Source: Sorex araneus (taxonomy: Eukaryota; Chordata; Mammalia; Eulipotyphla; Soricidae). Taken from it: a DNA stretch of 64,000 bases. The stretch lies in NCBI RefSeq assembly GCF_027595985.1, contig NC_073302.1:402363310-402427309 (forward strand). The letters are read 5' to 3'. The position numbers and the translations under genes were made by a program. Position 1 is the stretch's first letter. The number at the start of each line of letters is the position of its first letter. The notes under the pieces are model-generated. The model did not search any database. It was not told where the DNA came from and was given only the letters and a program-made list of their open reading frames with translations. This document shows positions 51,736 to 63,464 of the stretch, piece by piece.

Positions 51736-51830
51736 GCACCACATATGGCTCCCTCAACCCGACCAGGAGTGATCCCTGAACACCGAGCAAGGAGTAAGTC
51801 CTGAACACCACCTACCTGTCCCCAAAACAA
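51736..51830 (+). repeat. SINE, right half (interrupted by LTR)
   Basis: gcaccacatatggctccctc and gaccaggagtgatccctgaa continue the SINE begun at 50912. Confidence 0.85.
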
Positions 51831-52284
51831 AAAACAAAGCGATGATTTTCCTTATCCTGGATTTCTCTGTTCAGGTTATTCCTTTAGAAGCAATTGCCTC
51901 ATAGGCCTCTAGTTATGTATTTAGGATAGTGCCAGTGCTGGGAAGATGGAACTCAACTTTCATGCAGTCATCAGAAATATCCAAATTAATCTTTTTAAAA
52001 AATCACCCTCTTAAAATAATCACCTTAGTCTTTGCTCTCCCCCTATAGTCTCCTATTTAACCAATTCCCCAGTGCCCACTTCCAGGACTTCTCTAAAGTT
52101 AAGTGATATTACCTTATTTCAAAAACTTTTTAAAAGAATTTAGCTAATATTGCTTTGATATACCCTTTCAAAACTTTCACATCTTGAGGCTGAGACACAA
52201 CTGTTGAAACCAGGCCAGTGTTTTCAATCCCTGGCCCCAGTAGTGACCCCAGAAAGACCCTGTAGCACAGAGCTGGGTGTGTCC

Positions 52285-52420
52285 TAAAAACAAAATAAAT
52301 AGAAAATAGGGCCCAAGAGATAGTATTGTGGGTGGGGTGGACCTGGGTTTGATCCCCAGCACATAATATGAGCCTCTGAGCACAGAGCCAAGAAGAAGCC
52401 CTAGGCATAACAGAGTAAGC
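52285..52420 (+). repeat. SINE, degenerate
   Basis: gggcccaagagatagtattg and ggtttgatccccagcacata. Confidence 0.6.
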
Positions 52421-52429
52421 ACTCCTACC

Positions 52430-53400
52430 CGAACTTAATAGTGAATGTGTAATTAATACTGGAAGAACATCTTGATTTTTTGTTTTTAAATTGGTGTGGC
52501 ATAGTTGAGAATTTCCTCAATGTGAATTTGATTGAATTATCTTTGTGAAACACTACAGGTACATCCCCTTTAGTCTTGACTGTGTTTGTACTAAAGCTGC
52601 CCCTATTAAGTCAAACATTAAGTCAAGCAAGTCCTTGGTTCATTTAGTTCTGTTTTGTTGTTAAATGTTTGGAAAGCAGAAGAAAGCCTATTTCTTTTTA
52701 TTTTTTTAAAGTATCTTTAGATACTTTATAATGAAGCTTCATAGGACTTTACAGCTAATGCCCTTACCCAAGCTCTTACTCTGACTCTATGGTCAGTTCT
52801 GCTTTTTCTTTTCCAAAAGAAAACGTTCTATCTTGTCAAAAGAGAAAAAAGAAAGTCACATCTCTAAGTGATATCTCATATATCCTAATCTTAAAATTGA
52901 AAATCTCATCAAAACTTAATTTAGGTGGAAATTTTACTTAGCAGTACTTTATTCGACCTTTGAAATCATGATTATTAGAACTAATGATGCATTTAGAACC
53001 GTTTATAGTTGAAATAGCAATCAGGAAGTGATTTGCTGCTTGTTTACATTGTTCTTGAGATGCCTCTAAGAAGAATACTTGCATCAGGTGAAGTTACCAA
53101 ATTGGGTTTTTTTTCTTTCTCCTGGAAGTAAGATCATGCTGTTTTCTCTTCTCTCTTATTTACTAATGTTTTTGATTTCTTCATGACAACTCATGTAGCT
53201 GGTATTAAGTCCTGTTTATTTTTCTCTCTATCCGAAGTTTCTTTACCAGAATAGTTAAACCAAAGTGGAGGGTCATGGTTATTGTATTCCACCTGCTGAA
53301 CTACTGGTGATATTTTTGCGACTGCCTCCCTGTGGAAACAGTGATTCACATTAGCTCTTCACAAAAGTAATCACCAGTACAGAATTTTCAAACTAGATCA
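52430..53400. other. Intergenic stretch without recognised features
   Basis: AT-rich, no SINE signature, no open frame of note, no L1 text seen by eye. Confidence 0.5.
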
Positions 53401-53411
53401 AATTTGGAATT

Positions 53412-53725
53412 AAACAGTGGGAGAGACAGTGTAGGGGTTAAGACACTTGCCTTGCATGTAGCCAACCCTGGTTCCATCTCCAGTACCACATGGTTTCCTG
53501 GGCATCATAGAATACAGTCCTGGATGTGCCCCAAGCACTGCTGCCATGGCCGCACAAGGCCCAAGTAGTAGCACATCATCAAACCTCACATTGACCATTG
53601 CATTAAACAGGCTTCCTTGTTGACCAAAAATCACCAGGAGATACCCCTAGACCTTCTGAACATTGCTAGGGAGACACCCCACCCTCCACCCCCACCTCCC
53701 ACTATCACACACACAATGACAACAA
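53412..53725 (+). repeat. SINE, long diverged tail
   Basis: gagagacagtgtaggggtta and cttgccttgcatgtagccaa head; C-rich and (AC)n tail near 53685-53715. Confidence 0.6.
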
Positions 53726-54049
53726 CAACAACAAATTTGGACTCAAAGACTAGCAGACAGTAAACAAATTCACTTTACAGTTTCTATACCTTGCTGAGGG
53801 TGTTGGTAACTGTGCTGATTGTCAGAATCCCAATGCATTAAACAACTGTCTGCTAGTTCTGAGATTAGCAGACACAGGAATTGGGTAAGTAAATTCATGA
53901 TCATGACTGGGAACATGAGGCACACATCTGGATAGGAAGATGATTTCAGGGAGGGCCATGAACTCCTGAAAATCCATGTAATTGTGCATTTCACATACAT
54001 GTTTTCCTGAAAACGAGGTTTATGGCTTTCATCAAATTCTCACAGGTGT

Positions 54050-54240
54050 TCATGATCAAAACTATTTGGGCATGGAAGGGGCTCCATCCAGTGATGCTCT
54101 GGGGCTAATCCCAGCTCTGAGCTTGGGAGTTCAGGCAACCTGGCAGTTGGAAGAGGAGATATGTAACCAGGGATATTATCAAGGTTCAGCAATATGAAAA
54201 CAGGTGCCTTCACCCCTGTATTAACTCTCTGGCTCATGTG
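54050..54240 (-). repeat. SINE-like, antisense
   Basis: ctctggggctaatcccagct and tgtattaactctctggctca. Confidence 0.45.
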
Positions 54241-54397
54241 CCAGAATGATTTAAGTACTGAGGAAGGAAGTAAAGAGTTTTCCTAGAAACTTGGAAATCA
54301 TGAAAAGAGCTAAAAAGAAAATGAGTAATTGGCAACTTCTATAGGGTCAGAAATAATGTATATCTTTACATGAAAGAAGTGGGTTAATTTACCCACT

Positions 54398-54660
54398 ATT
54401 TCCATCATCATCCCATTGATTGTCGAATTTCTAGCACAGTCTCAGTAACACCTCCATTCGTCCTAGCTCTGAGATTTTAGAAGCCTCTCCTTACTTGTCC
54501 TTTCCAACGATGCCTCATTGGAGGCTCTTTCAGAGTCAGGGGAATCAGACCCACTTTGTTACTGGTTTTGGCATATGAATACACCATGGGGAGTTTAAGA
54601 GGCTCTCCCATGTGGACAGGAAACTCTCTCGGTAGCTTGCAAGGTTCTCCCAGAGGGAGA
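54398..54660 (-). mobile_element. Internally deleted RTE derivative without tRNA head
   Basis: Contains the RTE 3' end (cagtctcagtaacacctcca) joined to the RTE leader region (gcctcattggaggctctttc, matching about 25260-25280) and on to ctctcggtagcttgcaaggt. It keeps more of the leader than the chimeric SINEs and has no tRNA head. Confidence 0.8.
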
Positions 54661-55005
54661 AGTGGGTTATAAGATATTGCACGCGGGCCAGAGACTCTCT
54701 GTGTCGCTCTGTTTCAGGAGCTTGCTTGTTCCGGAGAGTCTCTGGCCCTTGCGCCTGGCTGTCTTCCCGAGGGCCCCTCGGAGGGGATGGGCTCCAGCTT
54801 CCCTCACCGCCCCGAGCAGAGCCTCCAGTGGCCAAAGACCTTAGCTACAGCAATACTCAAGGCCCCTCTCCACACGTTCGGACGAGCTTATGCATGAAGG
54901 TACCGGCAGAGGAGCCCAGGTGTGTGGGACCCGGGGCTGAGGCCTCCAAGCCTGCTCGGATCGGGACTGGGCCTCCTCTGCCCAGTTTTAAGTCTGGAAA
55001 CTGAG
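54661..55005. other. GC-rich segment with a 15-bp perfect hairpin
   Basis: gggccagagactctc at 54685-54699 pairs perfectly with gagagtctctggccc at 54734-54748 across a 34-nt loop. The surrounding GC-rich block is unlike its neighbours; it ends near ttagtctggaaactgagac. Origin unknown, possibly a repeat leader. Confidence 0.6.
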
Positions 55006-55619
55006 ACTAACTAGTATTAGCACATGCTTACAATTAAATCTGTGCTCAATGGCAATAGAAACCCAAGGAGAGCAAAGAAATTAGGGAAAATTTAGTTATA
55101 TCATTTTAAGATGTTCCACTAGAATCAAAACTTAAGTATTAAAATTAAAATGATGTAATCCTAGAGTGTCCAGAGGGCCTGTTTCCATCCTCTGTACTTC
55201 ATAGGAAGGGGAACATTTTCCTGGGGGGAAATCTAAATCTGTAACGGGGAGAATCTGGGATTATTTTTAGATGGATTAGAATAATGACATAAACTACTCC
55301 CTATTTCTGATACCTAAAACTGCTTATAATCAAAACAAACAAACCAAAACTTGCTTGTAATCAGCCCTCTTTTTGGCAGACATCTGCAAGTGAATTAGGC
55401 ATAACTGGGCATATATTCCCTTGTTGATCACATCCACTGAATATTAGTTTTAAAATAAAAAAAGCCAACCATAAGTTGAAAGGGTCTAGATAATCCACTG
55501 TAGCAACAAGTGAAAGGAAAATGAAGGTCTCTAAGTTTCTCTCTATACTAGGACAGTCGGGCCTATGTAGCTGGTGGCACATTTGAGAACCCAGGATGGG
55601 AATAAATCCTTGAGTATAC

Positions 55620-56370
55620 ATAAGGTCCCAAGCACAAGTTTTGCTGAACACACACACACAATAATAGTGGGGCTTTGGTTTAGGTATAAATTGTGGGACC
55701 CTGCTATGGGAACTTGTTTATGTACATGCCTGTTCACCGCCTTGCAGAAAAGGCTGCATTGTGCTGGCTGTTCATGCTCCCTTTAGGAATGCTCTAAGAC
55801 TGCGAGGGTGTGCAGTTGGCCAAGGGATGCCATCCTGCTATCACTGCTCTCACCCCCTGGGAGAGCTGCTACCATCGAGTCAGCTGAGCCTTTGGTTTGG
55901 GTTGTCACTGCAGGGAGAAGCCACCTAGAAGCAGTTCAGGTAAGCTTAGGGCCAGTATCTATTAGGATTGCTGCTGCCCATTGAGATGAGCTCAGAGAGT
56001 CGCCACTGCTGCCAGACCAGGTGATGGTCAGGGCTGTGCTGAAAAATAGTAGTGGGTATGTGAGTCCTAAGACATGCACAGAGAGAACCTCAGGACTGCT
56101 GTAGAGAAAGGCCTGCAGGAGTCAAGGTATAGGGCTCTGCTTGTTGCTGCACAAATGGTGCCAGAAGAGCAGAACCACAAACCCATGGGTCCACAGAGAC
56201 CTTACACTGATCAATAGAACTGGGAATTAGAAGGCTGAGGGGGTTGGAGGAATAGTGGGAAAGTGGTGGAGGAATCTTGACACTGGTGGAGGGATTGGTG
56301 TAGCATGTCTACAAACTGTAAAATGGCTTCAATAAGATGTGATACCTCAATAAAATGTTTTAAATGCATT
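55620..56370 (+). repeat. Probable retroelement 3' region, sense
   Basis: The right end (gacactggtggagggattgg, cctcaataaaatg) resembles the sense strand of the local L1 3'-end family; the left part is unassigned. Confidence 0.35.
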
Positions 56371-56596
56371 ATAACATTAAAGAAAAATATAAAACTGGAA
56401 AATACACAAGCTTGAAAATCACTATGGACAAAAGAACTACGTAGTAATACTTTTTATACCTAGATACAGAGTATGGCCCTACCACTTATTTTTATGACCC
56501 AGGACATGTTGTTTAAACCTGTTTAAGTCAGCTTCCTATTCACTTCTATGGTATTAGGTACTTGTGAATATATATGCAAATATATCAGAACCTAGA

Positions 56597-56750
56597 GGTC
56601 AGAGCAATAGTACAGGAGTTAAGACCTTGCATGCTTCAGACCTTGGGTAGAATCCAAGCACCGTATATGGTTTCCTCCATCACCACCAGGGGTCACTCCT
56701 GAAACATAGAGCCAGGAATAGCCCCCACCCAGGTGTGGCCAAAAAGGAAT
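56597..56750 (+). repeat. SINE, diverged
   Basis: ggtcagagcaatagtacagg head, caggtgtggccaaaaaggaa tail. Confidence 0.65.
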
Positions 56751-56836
56751 AAATAACAAAATTAAATAGGATCTTATACAATACATTGAAAATAATTGCT
56801 GATTTGTTCATACTACTAAAAAGTCAAACTCCTTGG

Positions 56837-56997
56837 GGCTGGAGCGATAGTACAGTGGGTAGGGCGTTTGCCTTGCACGTGGCTGACACAGGTTGAATTC
56901 CCAGCATCCCTGAGCACCACCAGGAGTAATTCCTGAGTGCAAAGCCAAGAGTAACCCCTGTGCATCACCATGTGTGACCCAAAAAGAAAAAAAAAAG
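56837..56997 (+). mobile_element. Sor-type SINE with 16-bp TSD
   Basis: aagtcaaactccttgg at 56821-56836 and 56998-57013. It is inserted in L1 sequence and internally shortened after box B. Confidence 0.92.
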
Positions 56998-57013
56998 AAG
57001 TCAAACTCCTTGG

Positions 57014-57521
57014 CATCTACCCAAGAATATGAATCATTAATTTAGAAATATGGATGTAATTTTATGGAAATTATGGATCCATTTTAATTCCAGCTCTATT
57101 TATAATAACCAAGATCAAGAAACAATCCAAATACCCAGTAATAGATGAGTGAATGCCAAAAAAAGAAAAAAATGGTGGTATAAAGATACATGATGGAATG
57201 CTACTAAGCACTAAGAATGGGTGAAATTTTACCTTTTGCTACAACTTGGAACTAGTTATAGCAAAAGGTAGAATTTCATCCTTTCTCGAACTTGCAACTA
57301 GTTGCATCAGGTTAAGCAAAATTAGTTGGACAGAGGACAAATGCTAGATTAACTTACTCATATGCGGTATATTAAGAAACAAAGAAAAGGATGAACAATG
57401 GCAAATGAAAATAATTCCTTGGACTCTGACAGTAGAATTGAGGTTTCCAATGTCAGGGGAGAAATCAGGGGGCAGGAAGGGATAGGACAAACATTAACAC
57501 TACTACCCAAAAAATTGAAAT
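57014..57521 (+). mobile_element. L1 3' region, host of two insertions
   Basis: atctacccaagaatatgaat, tctatttataataaccaaga and aacaatccaaatacccagta are L1 3' text. It is split by the element at 57539-58340 and continues at 58358. Confidence 0.75.
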
Positions 57522-57538
57522 TAAAAATTTATGGTCAA

Positions 57539-58340
57539 GGTGGTGTCCGACATTTTGTGGGTCCTTTGAGAAGGTATGAACTTTTGGCGCGGAAATAAAA
57601 AAATGTGTGCTTTGAACTTGAAACAGCCGCAGGATACCGGGGCAGTCCCAACTGGGGCCGGTGCTCGGTTCCGGCCGGGTTTTGGCCCGGGTGCCTGTGC
57701 CTCTGCACTGCCAGTGGATGTGGAACGAGCAGGAACCAGAGACAGCTTTAGGATTTGGGATTCCAGCAAGTGCTTGCACCCATGTATGGAGACTGAACTA
57801 ACTTTGGCTACATGCTGTTCCAGGAAGGGAAATGATTCATTTTCCAACTTAAATCTTCGCGGACTTAATTATTATAATACAGAAATTGTAAACCGCGCGG
57901 CCGCTACTGCGGCCGCGTGACATTTTATCACTTCATTCTCATCAGTGGAAAACTTATTATCAAATATTTCCTTGTTAATAGAGCTGTATTCTTGGGGGAT
58001 AAATTCCAACAAAAATAGTCTGTTTTGAAACTCTAAGTACAATAGTGAGTTGTGTGTTGAAATCTGGAATGTAATCAAGGTAAAGAGAAAAGGAAGTGAA
58101 ATTATCACTCACGCACGGGGGGGGGCGGTTGGAGGGTGAGGGGTGGGATGTATACTTTTTTTTTGGTTTTGCTTTTGTTTCTGTTTTGTTTTTGTTTTTA
58201 TTGGTGGTGGAATAGGGGCACTGGTGAAAGGATGGGTGTTTGATCATTGTGTAACTGAGATGTAAGCCTGAGAACTTTGTAACTTTCCACTTGGTGATTC
58301 AATAAAATAAATTATAAAGGTGAAAAAAAATAAAATAAAA
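57539..58340 (+). mobile_element. Composite non-autonomous retroelement with perfect 17-bp TSD
   Basis: Flanked by taaaaatttatggtcaa at 57522-57538 and 58341-58357. The left ~360 bp is GC-rich, with CpGs and Pro/Gly-type codons but no recognised protein. It ends in a perfect palindrome cgcggccgc-tact-gcggccgcg (57896-57917, two GCGGCCGC octamers). The right ~420 bp runs through a homopurine/T-rich part into gggcactggtgaaaggatgg and ttggtgattcaataaaataa, the sense form of the local L1-like 3' end, then an A-rich tail. No ORF for mobility proteins, so it would depend on L1. Confidence 0.85.
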
Positions 58341-58735
58341 TAAAAATTTATGGTCAAAAATGTAAGTGAGTTATCCCTGATCACAAAGGTCTTCCAACAC
58401 GGACCTTCTCATGAATTGAAGAGAACTTTAATACCACCCTAAGCTAAACAGCCCTGGACTTATTAGTGACACTTATTTTACAAGTAATTTTTTTGTTATT
58501 TTGTCACATTTTCAATCCCCCTTTGCATAGACTCAGACCCAAAATCATTTTTCTCTTTGGGCCTCATGGGACCGATTTTCAGGGTTTAGCTCATGGCAGG
58601 GCCAACTGATACATAGATATTTTAATTTAATAATATTGATTTTTACTATTCATTTTTCCAGTCTTCAGAAAAGAACTTGGCTTTCATAGACTGGTTGTGA
58701 GTAGAAGAAGAGTTAAAGATAAACACTTTCAGGGG

Positions 58736-58900
58736 GCCAGAGTAACAGTACAGCTGTTAGAGTGCTTGCTTTGTACACAGCTGACCTGGGTTCAATCTCC
58801 AGCATCCCATGTGGTTCCCTGAGCACTGCCAGGAGTGATTTCTGAGTGAGGAGACATGAGTTACTCCTGAGCACTGCTGATAATGGCCCCTCAAAACAAA
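58736..58900 (+). repeat. SINE, diverged
   Basis: gggccagagtaacagtacag, gctgacctgggttcaatctc, tcctgagcactgctgataat. Confidence 0.75.
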
Positions 58901-59319
58901 AATTAAACAAATAAATATAAATACTTCACACTCCATCAAATCAGTTAAAATACAGTTTTCACTCTCAGACAATAGGAAAAAAACATAAAAATAAAACAAT
59001 GGAGTTGATAGCTGTTTCCTATTTAAAGCCAGAGCAGACACCAGAGACCATAGATCTTATAGGTAGACTATTTACCCAATTGTTATTTCATTGGAAATAT
59101 TCTACAAACTGAAGAAACAAATATTTGACCTATAGCAGCCAAGTCAGAATACCTTAATCTGATCTTTAGATTTTTATAGAAAATTCCTAATTGAACCAAT
59201 AATGATGATCAATAAATCATTTTGGAGAGATGGGACTTAGGAAGAACTGTTAGTAATTTGTACTTCATTGTGAGTTGGTTGTCTAATTTTTTTTCTTCTT
59301 TTTTGTTTTGAGACCAAAA

Positions 59320-59465
59320 ACAAAAAAGTGGGCCACAAGGGGTGCTGCTCAAGGCTTACTCCTTACTGTGTTCAGTGATCACTCCTGGCAGGCTCAGGGG
59401 ACCATATGGGATGGGGTGCCAGGGATCAAAACAAATGCCCTACTCTCTGTACTATCACTCTGCCC
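59320..59465 (-). repeat. SINE, antisense
   Basis: gatcactcctggcaggctca through actatcactctgccccctct. Confidence 0.65.
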
Positions 59466-59529
59466 CCTCTGTTTATTTTCTTAACCCCTTGGGAAGATTG
59501 AGTAGCAATGAGTTTTAAGAATTTTGAGA

Positions 59530-59705
59530 AGTGGGGATCAGAGTACAGTAAGTAGGGCATTTGCCTTGCACATGGCCCTTAAAACTGCGTGCAATCCCCG
59601 GCATCCCATATGGTCCCCCGAGCACTGCCAGGAATAATTCCTGAATGCAGAAGCAAGAGTAACCCCTGAGCATTGTTGGATGTGACCCAAACAGTAAAAC
59701 AACAA
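59530..59705 (+). repeat. Sor-type SINE
   Basis: gtagggcatttgccttgcac and gcaatccccggcatcccata; tail gtgacccaaacagtaaaaca. Confidence 0.8.
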
Positions 59706-59789
59706 CAAAAAGTTCTGAGTATAGGACGAACTAAGTACTACTGCAAGGAGATGCTTTCAGAGTTTAGAGACCTAACCAGGAAAGTGGTT

Positions 59790-59970
59790 CAAGGCTGGAG
59801 AGCAGGTGCCCACATGTACCAGGTTCTGCCTTCAATCCCTGGCACCACATGGCCCCTGCATACCTCTGGGCCTGAACAAGTACCAGCCCAGGGTTGAGCA
59901 TTTCCAGAGTCATTCCTGTGCCCCACTCTGTTCCCACTGGAGGTGGCCCTAGCACCAGTCGGGGTGACCC
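59790..59970 (+). repeat. SINE-like, degenerate
   Basis: ggctggagagcaggtgccca and tcaatccctggcaccacatg. Confidence 0.4.
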
Positions 59971-60262
59971 CTACAAAAAAGTATATATTTTCTGGAGACC
60001 TCCAAAGTCAAAGAAAAAATATTACTTGAAGTTGGAAGTGCTTCTGGGAAAGGGATATGAAACCACAGAGATCATTTTACTAGGAGATTCCCTGGGTTCA
60101 ACTCAAAATGTATTCTTCAATCAGGAAAAAAAAATCAACCTTCTCCTCTCCCCCCCCCAAAAAAAAAAACACCTTCTAATTCTGAAAGCAATGATGTAGT
60201 ATAAATGTGACAGTCATATTCTAGTCATTTTCAGAAATCTTCATATGCTGGGACATACTTAC

Positions 60263-60426
60263 GGGGTAATAAGTCTGCAGTATTTCATTTTAAGGATCCG
60301 AAGTTGTTTGCAGCCTATCCGAAGGTTCTTAAGTGTCTGGTCAGTAAGCAGGATACACCCAGAAACATTCAAAATGTGCAAGTAATGGCATTTGGCTGAT
60401 AATATTTCCATCGCTGCATCAGTAAT
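60263..60426 (-). CDS. FBXL13: FBXL13 internal exon (C-terminal leucine-rich repeats)
   Basis: On the minus strand, acceptor gttgtgtgtgttcag|ATT and donor CC|GTAAGT bound a 164-nt open exon: 54 codons plus two bases, phase 0 in, phase 2 out. The frame reads ITDAAMEILSAKCHYLHILN, then VSGCILLTDQTLKNL, then IGCKQLRILKMKYC. This is the cysteine-containing LRR pattern (LxxLxVSGCxxLTDxxLxxL) of F-box/LRR proteins, and it closely matches the human FBXL13 C-terminal repeats as recalled. FBXL proteins are substrate-recognition subunits of SCF ubiquitin ligases; the LRR solenoid binds substrate. Only this exon was recognised in the window. Confidence 0.88.
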
Positions 60427-60504
60427 CTGAACACACACAACCAGAGTAAGTACTGATTAGTCCCACAAATTCCCCCACAGGCAAGAACAGTGTACTTTCA
60501 TCTC

Positions 60505-60862
60505 TTTGGGCTGTTATAAGAAAATATCCTAAGTTGGATAGTTGGATGCTATACAGACACTTATTCCTCACAGTTCTGGTGCATAAGAAGTTGAGGATCA
60601 AGATCCCCTGATGAGTACCCTCTTGCTGGTGTGTGAATGACTGCTTTCTTATTGTGTTTATTTATGGCCAGAATAATGCTCTGACTTGATTCCAGAAATA
60701 TTCTTATAAAGATCCTAATTCCAGGATGGGCTTTCATAACCTAAGATAAATTCAATTATCTTCCCAAAGTCCCACTTCCTGACACTATTATATTGGGAGG
60801 ATTGGGTTTCAAATATGAATTTGGGGAGGGCACAAAGATTCAATCTATAACACAAAATTTGG
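60505..60862 (+). repeat. Ancient mammalian interspersed repeat
   Basis: gggctgttataagaaaatat, attcctcacagttctggtgc and gaatttggggagggcacaaa match a widespread old repeat whose name I cannot fix. Confidence 0.5.
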
Positions 60863-61191
60863 ATCTTCAAATGTTTTCTTTAATCCTCTTGCACAGTATC
60901 AGGGATTAAATCAATTTAGTGATTTAACCATTTTCAAATAATGTCAGAATAGCACACTATGTTTCAAGTGACACCAATAGAATTTGTGTTCTGTCTAGTT
61001 TTAGAATTCTTGGTTTAGATGAGAAATTTCATCACACTTTTCTTACTAATATCTGCCATGCTAATATGAGCAACAGTGAAAAAGCACAGTAACAGGATTT
61101 GACTTAAACCTTGAAATCCACTCTAGGATATTACCAATTTGAAGATGTAGGTTTAATAACATGACATCTGAAAAACACATACAAACTAGCC

Positions 61192-61272
61192 TCTCTCTCC
61201 CTTTTCCTCTACTCTCCCTCTCCCTCCCTCTCTCTCTCTCTTTCTCTCTCTCTCGCTCTCTCTCTCTCCCAC
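61192..61272 (+). repeat. (CT)n microsatellite
   Basis: ctctctctccctttt and long ctctct runs. Confidence 0.85.
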
Positions 61273-61677
61273 TTAACTGTAGATGGAATCAGATTGCTAT
61301 GTGAAAGGATCTAAATATCTCTGATGGTTTATGTGTGGAGCAACATCGTTCTGGAAGTGGATGAGACAGACAGATGTTGGCAGGCAGGGAGGGAAAGAAG
61401 AGCAGAAACCACAAAGGCTATACGGAGATCACTAACAAATTCTGCTGAGGGGTCCAACATCGTGAGAGTTAGCCCAGATGTTTTGCAGAGGTAATTCAAC
61501 TCTACTCTTCAGATTCTTTTGCTAAGTCAAGGCCCAGTTTCTGAACTTATAATAGAACCGAGATTTACCAAAAAATCAAAAATTACTCTCACTCCAAAAG
61601 AAATTTTCCTCAATCTAGTTTAACTTTAATCTATATAATTATATATTATATTTCTGAAATATGTATGTCATGTGTCT

Positions 61678-61835
61678 GGAGACTCAGCACAGAGGGTACG
61701 TGCCTTGCATGTAGCAAATCCTGGTTCAATCCCCAGCATACATACTGTCCCCTGAGCACTACCAGGAGTGACCCTAAGCACAGAACCAAGAGTAAGCCCT
61801 AAGTACTATGGCTGTGGCATGTAACTCTCCCCTCC
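61678..61835 (+). repeat. SINE, sense
   Basis: gagactcagcacagagggta and tggttcaatccccagcatac. Confidence 0.7.
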
Positions 61836-62634
61836 AGGAAAAATAAAAAGTAACCAATAAAACTTGGCTATTATTTTTAACACAAATTTAAAGTATGCAG
61901 GAAACCCCTTTAGTGTGAAGAAAGATGGATATTGACATTGCTGAAGCACTCCTGTTCCCAGAACATACACAGCAACCAACATTTAGAATTGCAAATGACT
62001 TTCGCCAAAACATGTTCAGACATACTTGTCATACTCAGAGAAACTCATGTTATGGCCAGGAGGATGGGAGAGAAGCAGGCATAGGAGGTGGGGAGCAGCA
62101 CTCAGAGCTTTAGAGAAAGAAAAGACAATGAGTTGATGGAAAATCCAGTCAGGGGCTCTTGGAATGCTAGACTTAATTTACACTCAGGGAGCTGAAAAGG
62201 AGCCACACAATTCCTGTAGTTCAGCGGCTCATAATGTTGAACTCCTGACATAATATAGCTTAGAATGTATAGGAGCTGAGAACTGGAAGTGCAGATGACT
62301 CTGGTGGCATTCTTCATTCCCAGATACAGAAAAATACAGCCCAACTGAGCAGGGACTATGTTATTCTCATCTCAGTGCTGGGAATGGTGACAGAACTAAG
62401 GCATCAACTGTGGAAGGAAGCTGGCCACAAGGAAGAGCTGGCCCTCTGAATAAGGCGACTATTCAAGACTGTCCTGTGGCTTTTGGGAAACATCCTAGAA
62501 TGAGGAGCCCACACTCAGTTCCAAGCGAGTGTGTGTGCCATGAAGGCATGAACGCTGCAGAGTGCCCCATCCAGTGCTGCTACTGTGCTGAGCTCCTTGG
62601 CCCAGCACACTTCTAGATCGGATCATGCTCCAAG

Positions 62635-62785
62635 GACTAGACTCATGCTTTCCATGCAAAAGACCTGGATTCAATTAATCCCCAAACACACAAGGCCCTC
62701 TGAACACCAACTAGGAGGGACCACTGTGCACCAAGAAGAGCCAGGAGTAACCCTTGAGCTCCCCTCGGAACAAGCAAATTAAAAA
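62635..62785 (+). repeat. SINE, degenerate
   Basis: gactcatgctttccatgcaa and agccaggagtaacccttgag. Confidence 0.45.
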
Positions 62786-63464
62786 CCCAAAAGACTCCTG
62801 ATTTCTCTGGTTCTAAGCAATACACGACTCAGCAAAAATAATTTTGTTGTGAGCTTTCTGGTTTTACGGGTCCTGATTTGTAGCATACTAGCTTCCCTGT
62901 TTGCTGTTTCTTGTCTCCGCACAATTGACCAGGAGAGGTTCTAGCCTCCTCTTCCTCTCAATTCACTCATCACAGAACCCCAATGACCAGAGTGATTGGT
63001 GTTAAGGAAAGCTGAGTGAGGCCCGCACAAACTTTTTCAGATTAACAGAGGACCAAGTGTCAGAGCTCTGTGTATCTGGTTCTGGGATGAGGTGACACTA
63101 ACACCCCCAAATCTGAAAGAACTGGGGTGCAGTGACCTGAGACAAGATGGTTACCAAGTAGCAAGCCTGTAGAACATCAGCCATTCTTGCTTCTCAAAGC
63201 CCCCAGTTGCCAAAAGAATGGGGTCAAAATGTACCCCACCCCCTTGCGGCTTCTTGACCTCTGCACCCAAAGACCAGTATTCTTGGAGCCACGCTGAACT
63301 GCTGTTGAAACCCTGTTTATAGAAGATCTCTGCTCCAGACCCCACTCATCGTGTCCTCAAAGCAATCTAATCTTTGAAGCCTGTCAGTTGGCATGAGAGA
63401 ACTAATCACCTGAACAGATCAACTGGCAATTCTGAAGAGTTTGTTTTTAATTTTTTGGTTTGTT

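Noticed and set aside
54545-54835. 96-codon minus ORF in the GC-rich hairpin segment
   Set aside because: Overlaps the inverted repeat and a retroelement junction; low-complexity Gly/Ser/Pro composition.
57576-57920. 114-codon + ORF in the GC-rich half of the composite element
   Set aside because: No recognisable domain, begins from a non-ATG codon region, and ends in the palindrome; more likely non-coding 5' sequence.
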